In this document: positions 1 to 5,263 of the stretch, piece by piece | How the letters are laid out: each line of letters begins with the position of its first letter | Numbering within the stretch: position 1 is the stretch's first letter | Assembly: GCA_023262645.1 (NCBI GenBank) | Contig: JALRAA010000133.1 | Coordinates: 1-5,263, forward strand | Length of the DNA stretch: 5,263 nt | Source: Burkholderiaceae bacterium | Lineage (GTDB): Bacteria > Pseudomonadota > Gammaproteobacteria > Burkholderiales > Burkholderiaceae_C | Reading direction: 5' to 3' | The notes under the pieces: generated by a model | What the model was told of the DNA's origin: nothing | Seen by the model: only the letters and a program-made list of their open reading frames with translations | The model's database searches: none | Position numbers and translations under genes: made by a program

Positions 1-581
1 AAATAAGGCGTGCCGATCAAGCTGCACAGCACACTCAAATTGCCGCCCCACAACACGGCTTCTTGGGCCAGCATGTTGCGTTTAGGTAAGTGGGCAATGT
101 CTGTGCTAGGCAATCGCCAACCCACGCCCTCTCCCCTGCCCTGCGCCATGTCATCCCAACAATCCTGCATGATTTCGTCAACCGCCTCGGCGCCAAAATC
201 GGCACAGGCATGAGGACCGGCCCAAGTGACAGCGCCTGTCTTTGCCAACACACCCATTTGCAGCGCGGTGAAGTCGCTGTGGCCGACCCACCGCGTGCCT
301 TGTTTGACAGAGGCGGCAATCGCTTTGTACGGCAAGTGTTTCATCAAGCGGGTGATGCCATATCCCCCTCGGGTGGGCATGACCAGATCAGCGCCGCTGG
401 CGGCTGCCCTCGCCACAGCCAGCACACGCGATTGGTCGTCGCCCGCAAAACGCTGTTTGGTGCTCAACGCGTCTGGGTCCAGTTCAACCTCATGGCCAAG
501 TCGGCCCAGGTGTTTGATAGCTCGTCGCAACGCAGGCTTGTCGCGAACCGCGCCGGAGGGTGAATAAATATAAATATGCAT
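1..581 (-). CDS. ldcA: LD-carboxypeptidase (muramoyltetrapeptide carboxypeptidase, family S66), 3' end off window
   Basis: The frame stays open from the ATG at 579-581 to the left edge (193 codons seen; the family is usually about 300 residues). LdcA is a cytoplasmic serine peptidase that removes the terminal D-Ala from tetrapeptides during peptidoglycan recycling. Visible family signatures are an N-terminal IYIYSPSGAVRDK strand, RFAGDD at residues 44-49, the RGGYG motif at 71-75 and GHSDFTALQ at 100-108. Ser102 (codon 276-278) is the expected nucleophile. WGGNLSVLCSLIGTPY at 178-193 is the segment usually found near the middle of S66 proteins. The partner Glu and His should lie in the part off the edge, or, for the Glu, just beyond it. 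The start is fixed by an in-frame TGA at 588-590, only 6 nt upstream of the ATG, and by an AGGTGG ribosome site. It follows the kinase gene after 116 nt. The family call is firm; the organism's use of it is inferred. Confidence 0.93.
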   Translation of the reverse strand, partial: MHIYIYSPSGAVRDKPALRRAIKHLGRLGHEVELDPDALSTKQRFAGDDQSRVLAVARAAASGADLVMPTRGGYGITRLMKHLPYKAIAASVKQGTRWVGHSDFTALQMGVLAKTGAVTWAGPHACADFGAEAVDEIMQDCWDDMAQGRGEGVGWRLPSTDIAHLPKRNMLAQEAVLWGGNLSVLCSLIGTPY

Positions 582-697
582 GAAAGTTCAACCACCTGTT
601 GTGTGAATCGATAACGCTTGAAAAGCCGTTGTCTTGAATGTACCGCCCCAGCTACAAGCATGGTACGGGTCTGTTTTTTGACAGCTGTTTCGTGTCT
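582..697 (-). other. Spacer between kinase and ldcA
   Basis: This 116 nt stretch is the only sizeable non-coding gap in the window. On the minus strand it carries short self-complementary pieces (ACAGCTGT near 682-689; a GTACC/GGTAC pair with a loop of about 17 nt), but no strong GC-rich stem followed by a T run. I could not find a convincing -35/-10 pair either. It could hold a weak promoter for ldcA, or ldcA could be read through from the upstream genes; the sequence does not decide. Confidence 0.5.
592..597 (-). promoter_or_regulatory. Ribosome binding site of ldcA
   Basis: AGGTGG on the minus strand, 10 nt upstream of the ATG at 579-581. Together with the in-frame stop at 588-590 it supports this start. 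The spacing is slightly long, so the site may be of modest strength. Confidence 0.55.
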
Positions 698-2065
698 TCA
701 GCCCTGCGAAAAACCCTCCAAGGCCAGGCTGTACAAATGGTCCGAACCCACTTGACCACCCTTGAGCAAAACTTCTTTGCCATCGATGTCTTTGTCACGG
801 GAGACCAAAGCAGCAAAGTGGGCGTTTTGCCCAAAGTGGCTGGCTAGGGGCTGCAGCGCTTGTGCGCCAAGCGCACGCATGGTGTAGCTGGATGAATCGC
901 CACCAGCCACCACCAAGCGGGTCAGGCTGGCTTCTCGAAAAGCCATCGCAGCCAACTCAGAAAAACAATGCCCAATGCGTCGGCTCAATTCACCCGGCGC
1001 CCATTCGGCGGTCAATGAACGCCATGCATCAGCTTGCGGATCAGCCGGGCCAAGTGCGGTGTAGATCACCACGCTTTGGCCAGATTGCAATGCCTGCACC
1101 ATGTTTGATTGCAAATCCTTCCACAGGGTAACTTCTTGCGCCAAACGCGCTGGGTGTTCCATACGCAGACATAAAAAACCGGCTTGTCGGGCATGCTCAA
1201 TTTGTGCGGCAGACAACACCGAACAACTGCCAGACAACACCAACAGTTTGTCGGTGGGCGCCAATGACTGCGTCGGCAATGGGTTTTGCGAACCGCAAGA
1301 CTCTCGCCAATATTGGCCAAATCCATGTGCCAACCCTTGTGATGCCATGGCGCACACCGTGCGTTGTTGAGACAACGCAGACAGGCAGGCAGCAGTGGTG
1401 ACCATGTGGTGTTGCGTGTAACCGTCAAACAAGGCGCTGTCACGGTCTGAGAGGTGTTCAAGCATCGCCAGTGGCTCATCGGCATATTGGTCAAGCCTTC
1501 GCAGATCCACATGTGCAGTGCAATCAAACCCTTGCGTTTGCAACACCGTTTGCAAATCCGATTCGTGCATGGGTGTGACCGGATGCACGGACATCACGGG
1601 ATGCCTGTCTAACCTGAAAATATCGCTGCCAGCGCGGGCGAAATGGTGCCCAAACACGGTGTATCTGCCGAACGCCGGGGCGGCTGCTACCACCGGTAAA
1701 AAACTTGTCGGCCATGTTTTTTTCATCAGCGACATGGCATGACCCAGACTGCCCACTTGCGGCGAACTGTCAAACGTGGAACAACATTTGTATTGCACCA
1801 AGGGAATCTTCAACGCAGCGAAGTCTTGCAGCACCGGCAGCAATTCTTCGGTCATGCCAGCCATATCCAACGAGCGCGCCGTGCCAGCCACCCCCACCAC
1901 ATCACATTGGTGTGCAGCTTGTCGCAGGGCTTTTAGGCCCGGGTGGTGAAAAAAAAGTTGGGTGCGCAACCCATGCCGCGCAAACTGCGCCGCGTTGTCT
2001 GCCGCGCCGGTGAAATCGTCGCCATAAAACAATAACTTGGCGCGCAATGGTGGCTCAACCGTCAT
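698..2065 (-). CDS. DUF1537 / four-carbon-acid sugar kinase family protein (3-oxo-isoapionate kinase-like)
   Basis: A 455-residue cytoplasmic kinase with the two-domain layout of the DUF1537 (OtnK-like) family, whose members phosphorylate C4 acids or related sugar acids with ATP. The N-terminal substrate domain shows YGDDFTGAADN (14-24), VGVAGTARS (57-65), YKCCSTFDSSPQVGS (92-106) and HPVTPMHESDL (161-171). The C-terminal nucleotide-binding domain shows LSGSCS (277-282), VVAGGDSSSY (385-394) and a terminal LLKGGQVGSD (433-442). It is full length with no break. I chose the ATG at 2063-2065 because family homology begins about ten residues after it and the frame extension above it to 2158 is unrelated sequence inside the RLP gene. 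The ATG overlaps the RLP stop (ATGA) with no clear Shine-Dalgarno site, so translational coupling is likely. DUF1537 kinases next to a RuBisCO-like gene are known from D-apionate catabolism, where the kinase makes 3-oxo-isoapionate 4-phosphate. That substrate is inferred from context; an erythronate- or threonate-type substrate is the alternative. Confidence 0.92.
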   Translation of the reverse strand: MTVEPPLRAKLLFYGDDFTGAADNAAQFARHGLRTQLFFHHPGLKALRQAAHQCDVVGVAGTARSLDMAGMTEELLPVLQDFAALKIPLVQYKCCSTFDSSPQVGSLGHAMSLMKKTWPTSFLPVVAAAPAFGRYTVFGHHFARAGSDIFRLDRHPVMSVHPVTPMHESDLQTVLQTQGFDCTAHVDLRRLDQYADEPLAMLEHLSDRDSALFDGYTQHHMVTTAACLSALSQQRTVCAMASQGLAHGFGQYWRESCGSQNPLPTQSLAPTDKLLVLSGSCSVLSAAQIEHARQAGFLCLRMEHPARLAQEVTLWKDLQSNMVQALQSGQSVVIYTALGPADPQADAWRSLTAEWAPGELSRRIGHCFSELAAMAFREASLTRLVVAGGDSSSYTMRALGAQALQPLASHFGQNAHFAALVSRDKDIDGKEVLLKGGQVGSDHLYSLALEGFSQG

Positions 2066-3276
2066 TGGGCTGGCCCGAAAGTGTCGATGGCTTCGCGCAA
2101 TTCGCGGTGCGATTTGGCAGCTGTGACCAACGGTACGCCACCGATGGCAGCGTCCCATGCCTGACGCAAAGCATGCACCCCAGCGGCAATACCGCCAGGA
2201 TGGGCAAACAAACCACCGCCAGCCAAAAAAATCAGGTCAGGCGATTGCAACCGGTGCCACGTGGGATGCGCTTGCATCACCGTCTGTCCTGACGAAAACA
2301 CGGGCATCACGGTGCAAGCTTTGTTGGCAAACATCGGGGTCAGGCATGCACGCGCAGACGCGATGACACTGTCGTCATCTTCTTGGAATTTGTTGGCAAT
2401 GCCATTCACATGCATATGGTCAACACCGGCCAACCGCCAGAGTTTTTGCCAAGCCACATACGACCAGCCGGCTTGCACATAGCCCCAACCATTGCGATGC
2501 GCATGGATCGGCAATCGCGCATGCCGCTTGAATGCATTGAAGCCGCTCATGCCGATCGAGTTCAAACTCAGCATCACAGCAGTACCACCTTCGGCCACCA
2601 CCAAATCATGTCGGCGTTTCATGTCGTCTAGCTCACCGGTCAAATTGAACGCATACATGACTTGTCGGCCGGTTCGGTCTGCATGGGCTCGAATCACTTG
2701 CATAGACAAGCGCACGCGTTCATCAAAAGGACAAGCCGGACCATCGGCTTGCAATTCATCGTCTTTGATGAAGTCGATGCCCGCTTCACACAACTGCGCC
2801 ACCATGGCAGCTGTATCGCTAGCACTCAATCCCACCGACGGTTTGATGATGGTGCCGATGAGAGGAGCCTTGGGTACGCCGCACAACGACCGGGTACCGC
2901 TGACACCAAAAGCCGGCCCTGGATAGGCGTTGGCAAATGCCTCTGGCAATGTCATGTCCAACAAACGCAAGCTGTGAACCGGTCGCAATTCATACAAATT
3001 GCCCGCGATCGTCGCCATCAAATGGGGCAAGGATGGCCCCACATTGGCAAGCGGCCAAGACAAGGTCAAACGGTAATGTCCCAGATCACCTTTGGTTGCG
3101 GGTTCGACCCATGTCGCTATGTCGTATGTCGCCGCTGCTCTGGCTTTGAGCGCTTCGTCTTCGCCCGGAATGGCCACGAACGTGCCACTGGACTGCTCAC
3201 CCGCGATCAACGCAGCGGTGCGTTCAGGGTGTTCTCGCGTGGTTAAGTGGTAGGTGGCGGTGATTCGCTGATGCAT
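2062..3276 (-). CDS. RuBisCO-like protein (form IV), probable 3-oxo sugar-acid phosphate decarboxylase or transcarboxylase/hydrolase
   Basis: A 404-residue RuBisCO large-subunit homologue, shorter than true RuBisCO (about 450-480). By alignment from memory to spinach RbcL, these residues are kept: GTIIKP with Lys145 (Lys175), carbamylation Lys171 and metal ligands Asp173/Glu174 in FIKDDE (Lys201/Asp203/Glu204), His260-Arg261 in HAHRNGWG (His294/Arg295), His287 and His289 in DHMHVNG, Lys296 (Lys334), and the phosphate loops SSGQ (328-331) and AGGGLFAHPGG (352-362). Lys177 is replaced by Ser147, and loop 6 reads NKFQEDD. It therefore probably binds Mg2+ on a carbamylated lysine and forms an enediolate, but is not a CO2-fixing enzyme. 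Two RLP reactions are known in D-apionate catabolism, decarboxylation and transcarboxylation/hydrolysis of 3-oxo-isoapionate 4-phosphate; I cannot tell which applies. The ATG at 3274-3276 follows GAGG by 4 nt and has an in-frame TGA just upstream (3283-3285). It starts 29 nt after the SDR gene and overlaps the kinase gene by 4 nt. Confidence 0.95.
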   Translation of the reverse strand: MHQRITATYHLTTREHPERTAALIAGEQSSGTFVAIPGEDEALKARAAATYDIATWVEPATKGDLGHYRLTLSWPLANVGPSLPHLMATIAGNLYELRPVHSLRLLDMTLPEAFANAYPGPAFGVSGTRSLCGVPKAPLIGTIIKPSVGLSASDTAAMVAQLCEAGIDFIKDDELQADGPACPFDERVRLSMQVIRAHADRTGRQVMYAFNLTGELDDMKRRHDLVVAEGGTAVMLSLNSIGMSGFNAFKRHARLPIHAHRNGWGYVQAGWSYVAWQKLWRLAGVDHMHVNGIANKFQEDDDSVIASARACLTPMFANKACTVMPVFSSGQTVMQAHPTWHRLQSPDLIFLAGGGLFAHPGGIAAGVHALRQAWDAAIGGVPLVTAAKSHRELREAIDTFGPAQ

Positions 3277-3280
3277 GCAT

Positions 3281-3284
3281 CCTC
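3281..3284 (-). promoter_or_regulatory. Ribosome binding site of the RuBisCO-like gene
   Basis: GAGG on the minus strand (within TGTGAGGA), only 4 nt from the ATG at 3274-3276. A second ATG at 3278-3280 is out of frame. The in-frame TGA at 3283-3285 rules out a longer N-terminus, so the short spacing must be tolerated or part of the control. Confidence 0.45.
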
Positions 3285-3305
3285 ACATCGAACAATCTGC
3301 AAAAT

Positions 3306-4082
3306 TCATAAGCCTCGAGCGCCGCTGGCCAAAAACCCGCCATCCACCGGCATGGCAATACCGGTGATGTAAGACGCTTCTTCGGACGCCAAAAACCGCA
3401 CCACAGCAGCGATTTCGTCAACGCTGCCATACCGGTTCATTGGAATCGCCTTGGCATATTCTTGTCGGAATTGTGCCGTGTGCAATTGGCGCGTGAGGGG
3501 GGTGTCAACTGGGCCGGGGGCGATGGCATTGGCCGTGATGCCAAAGGGCGCCAATTCCACAGCCATTTGACGGGTCAATGCGATGACTGCCGCCTTGGAT
3601 GTGCCATAAGCGGTGCGACCACTGCCCACTGCACGCATGCCAGCAACAGACGCGATATTGACGATCCGCCCCCAGCGATACGCTTGCATGGCTTTCGCCG
3701 CATGTTGGCTGCACAGCAATGTGCCGGTGACGTTGATACGCATGGTGCGCTCAAATTCTGCCAAAGGGAAATGCAAAAAATCTGCAACTGTGGCTACACC
3801 GGCTGAGTTCACCAAAATATCGCAGCGACCAACTGCTTGGTGAATGAATTCAAACGCCACCGCAACAGATTCGGCCTCCCCCACATCCATTTCAATCGCT
3901 TGTGCCGCATAGCCTTGGGTCTGCAAGTAGGCGGCGGTCTCTGTCGCAGCCTTCACGTCTCTGTCGGCGATCCATACATGGTGACCCTGCATGGCCAACT
4001 GATGGGCAGCCGACGCACCAATGCCCATGGCGCCTCCTGTGACCACAGCCACTTTGCGCTGCGATTCATCGGTTGTACTCAC
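3306..4082 (-). CDS. Classical short-chain dehydrogenase/reductase (SDR), NAD-preferring
   Basis: A 258-residue protein of the usual length for classical SDR enzymes, which oxidise a secondary alcohol or reduce a ketone. It shows the Rossmann motif TGGAMGIG (15-22), Asp40 at the end of beta-2 in WIADRD (favours NAD over NADP), DV at 66-67 for adenine contact, NSAG (92-95), the active-site tetrad Asn117, Ser145, Tyr159 (codon 3606-3608) and Lys163 (codon 3594-3596) in YGTSK, then PGPVDTP and a C-terminal YITGIAMPVDGG typical of FabG-like members. The start is GTG at 4080-4082, preceded by AAGGAG 7 nt away and overlapping the upstream stop as GTGA. The open frame continues to 4424, but that part is antisense-free shadow of the hydrolase and has no SDR similarity. 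It lies directly before the RLP and kinase genes, so it probably oxidises their sugar acid to the 3-oxo form or handles the product. The substrate cannot be read from the sequence; a reductase role is possible. Confidence 0.94.
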   Translation of the reverse strand: MSTTDESQRKVAVVTGGAMGIGASAAHQLAMQGHHVWIADRDVKAATETAAYLQTQGYAAQAIEMDVGEAESVAVAFEFIHQAVGRCDILVNSAGVATVADFLHFPLAEFERTMRINVTGTLLCSQHAAKAMQAYRWGRIVNIASVAGMRAVGSGRTAYGTSKAAVIALTRQMAVELAPFGITANAIAPGPVDTPLTRQLHTAQFRQEYAKAIPMNRYGSVDEIAAVVRFLASEEASYITGIAMPVDGGFLASGARGL

Positions 4083-5263
4083 TTCAAAACTCCTTGGTGA
4101 GGGGGATGAAAGTCTTGCAAGGCTTCCTGCGCGATTTCGCGCCCGTGCTCTTGCACAAAATGGCCTGCATGCGGCAGCAACACAGGCGGCGGGCAACCAC
4201 GAACAGTGTTGTGCAATTCGCGCATCACGGGTTCGCCCAACACGGGGTCTTGCTGACCGATGAACATCAAACTGCGTCCTTGCCACTGGTGTTTGAAAAA
4301 GGCTGCCGCTTGTCGTGAGACGGCGGCGCCAGGGCTGTCCGCTGCCGAGGGCACCATGGCCGGAAATACACGCAAAGCCGCGCGGTGTCCTGCGTCTGGA
4401 AAGGGGGCGTTGTAGGCGTTGCATTCGTCAGGAGTCATGTGGGGGTTGCCACGCGCAAACAATTTGGCGATGTCAAACAACGGCTTGTCGGCACACATTT
4501 GTCGCCACGCCAAAAAGCCGGGGCTCAAGGGGCGCGTTCCTTCGGCCAGCAGGGTGTTCATCACCAGCAATGCGTCGTAACGCCATTCGTGTGCCATGGG
4601 CAAGGTCAGTCCCAGAATGCCGCCCCAGTCTTGCACCACCAAATGTAGGTGGCGCAAATCCAGCGCTTCGATAAATTCCAACAACACCTGTCTGTGCCAT
4701 GCAAACGAATGGGCACTGTCTTTTTTCGGCTTGTCGCTTTTGCCAAAGCCAGGCATGTCGGGCGCCACTACGCGATGCCCTGCCGCTAAAAAGACGGGGA
4801 TCATATGCCTGTAAAGATAACTCCATGCAGGATTGCCGTGCAAACACAACCAGGTCACTTCGGCGTCAGCGGGGCCCTCGTCCACATAATGCATGCGCAA
4901 GCCATTCAACGCAGGCAATTCGCTGATGTAGTTCGCCTGCCAGGGGTAGTCAGGCAATCCATCAAACGCGTGCTCTGGGGTTCGTACCGCATCCTCGCGT
5001 AAACGTGTCGACAAAGCCCGCGCTTTTTGTTGGGCGCGTTGGTTCTTGAAAAAAGTTTGCAAAGGCTGTGCGCATTCATCAGCCAAAACACCACCCTGAA
5101 CGCTGGTTTGGTGGTTTAGCTGAGGCTGAGAAAACACATTGAGCACCGAACCTGCCGCCCCGGTTTTGGGTTCGGCAGCTCCCCAGACCACGTGGCGCAA
5201 TCGCGCATTGAGCATGGCGCCGGCACACATGGTGCATGGCTCCAAAGTAACGTACAAAGTGCA
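4079..5263 (-). CDS. tadA: TadA (tRNA adenosine-34 deaminase) C-terminal part fused to a DhlA-type haloalkane dehalogenase domain; 5' end off window
   Basis: One uninterrupted frame of 394 visible residues, open at the right edge. Numbered from the edge, residues 1-80 are the second half of TadA: LYVTLEPCTMCAGA carries the zinc cysteines Cys10 and Cys13, followed by the usual VVWGAAEPKTGAAGS and a C-terminal helix FFKNQRAQQKA. The HAE motif should lie beyond the edge. TadA converts A34 to inosine in tRNA-Arg(ACG). After a linker (about 81-91), residues 92-394 form an alpha/beta hydrolase that resembles Xanthobacter DhlA throughout, beginning with RTPEHAF. Visible residues are HGNP (142-145), nucleophile Asp212 in VVQDWGG, halide-binding Trp213 and Trp253 (cap, GFLAW), acid Asp339 in GQQDPVLG, and base His368 in HAGHFVQE. 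DhlA's Glu56 is Asn144 here. There is no in-frame ATG or GTG between codon 43 and codon 124, so the hydrolase is most easily made as part of the fusion. Dehalogenase activity is inferred; another ester or epoxide substrate is possible. TTG at 5255-5257 lies inside the TadA fold and is not the start. Confidence 0.93.
   Translation of the reverse strand, partial: CTLYVTLEPCTMCAGAMLNARLRHVVWGAAEPKTGAAGSVLNVFSQPQLNHQTSVQGGVLADECAQPLQTFFKNQRAQQKARALSTRLREDAVRTPEHAFDGLPDYPWQANYISELPALNGLRMHYVDEGPADAEVTWLCLHGNPAWSYLYRHMIPVFLAAGHRVVAPDMPGFGKSDKPKKDSAHSFAWHRQVLLEFIEALDLRHLHLVVQDWGGILGLTLPMAHEWRYDALLVMNTLLAEGTRPLSPGFLAWRQMCADKPLFDIAKLFARGNPHMTPDECNAYNAPFPDAGHRAALRVFPAMVPSAADSPGAAVSRQAAAFFKHQWQGRSLMFIGQQDPVLGEPVMRELHNTVRGCPPPVLLPHAGHFVQEHGREIAQEALQDFHPPHQGVLK
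4090..4095 (-). promoter_or_regulatory. Strong ribosome binding site deciding the GTG start of the SDR
   Basis: AAGGAG on the minus strand, located inside the last codons of the TadA-dehalogenase gene and 7 nt before the GTG at 4080-4082. It is near-consensus and well spaced, and selects this non-ATG start over the long upstream frame extension. Confidence 0.8.

Noticed and set aside
35..319. Minus-strand open frame of 94 codons
   Set aside because: It overlaps ldcA in another frame of the same strand and has no family features; the LdcA frame is the real one.
90..567. Plus-strand open frames of 157 and 113 codons opposite the left-edge gene
   Set aside because: The minus-strand frame here reads as LdcA with several family motifs, so these are shadows.
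600..697. Terminator or sigma-70 promoter between the kinase gene and ldcA
   Set aside because: Only short imperfect stems without a T run, and no -35/-10 pair close to consensus at proper spacing.
2066..2158. N-terminal extension of the kinase frame
   Set aside because: The 31 extra residues lie inside the RLP gene and are not like the DUF1537 N-terminus; the ATGA overlap start fits the family.
2662..3246. Plus-strand open frame of 194 codons
   Set aside because: It lies wholly opposite the RuBisCO-like gene, whose family motifs are unmistakable. The plus-strand translation shows no recognisable fold.
2062..3276. True CO2-fixing RuBisCO
   Set aside because: Too short, Lys177 equivalent lost, loop 6 different, no small-subunit or phosphoribulokinase gene in the window, and the adjacent DUF1537 kinase points to an RLP role.
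3271..3280. ATGCATGCAT palindrome at the RLP start as an operator
   Set aside because: It is a short alternating repeat formed by two ATG-CAT units around the start codon; no second copy or longer symmetry supports a binding site.
4083..4424. N-terminal extension of the SDR frame
   Set aside because: The sequence overlaps the dehalogenase domain in another frame, has no SDR similarity, and the GTG at 4080-4082 has a strong ribosome site.

Overview
The window comes from a betaproteobacterium, most likely a member of Burkholderiales close to Comamonadaceae (Limnohabitans, Rhodoferax, Polaromonas-like). I infer this from the moderately high GC with many TTG and CAA codons, the LdcA sequence type at the left edge, and dense one-strand packing. 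It could also be a metagenomic contig; nothing in the sequence names a species.

All five genes I can support lie on the minus strand and are transcribed from high to low coordinates. The order is: a right-edge-truncated fusion of TadA (tRNA adenosine-34 deaminase) with a complete haloalkane-dehalogenase-like domain (4079-5263); a classical short-chain dehydrogenase (3306-4082, GTG start overlapping the preceding stop by 4 nt); a RuBisCO-like protein (2062-3276, 29 nt gap); a DUF1537/four-carbon-acid sugar kinase (698-2065, ATG overlapping the preceding stop by 4 nt); a 116 nt spacer; and an LD-carboxypeptidase (LdcA, family S66) whose 3' end runs off the left edge (1-581). There is no gene-free stretch over 300 bases. 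I saw no RNA genes, repeats, IS elements or CRISPR.

The metabolic core is the SDR - RuBisCO-like protein - DUF1537 kinase trio. In the described D-apionate pathways, a DUF1537 kinase phosphorylates 3-oxo-isoapionate and a RuBisCO-like protein then decarboxylates it or carries out a transcarboxylation/hydrolysis. The overlapping kinase and RLP genes therefore suggest an equivalent branched or 3-oxo sugar-acid route. Here an SDR could supply the oxidation step. The lactonase, oxidoisomerase and transporter of the known pathway are not in the window, so the substrate is open.

The outer genes are a tRNA-modification gene and a cell-wall recycling gene, so the trio may be a catabolic cassette placed between them. 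The most unusual single protein is the TadA fusion. Its second half resembles DhlA-type (subfamily I) haloalkane dehalogenase along its length and keeps the catalytic triad and both halide-binding tryptophans.
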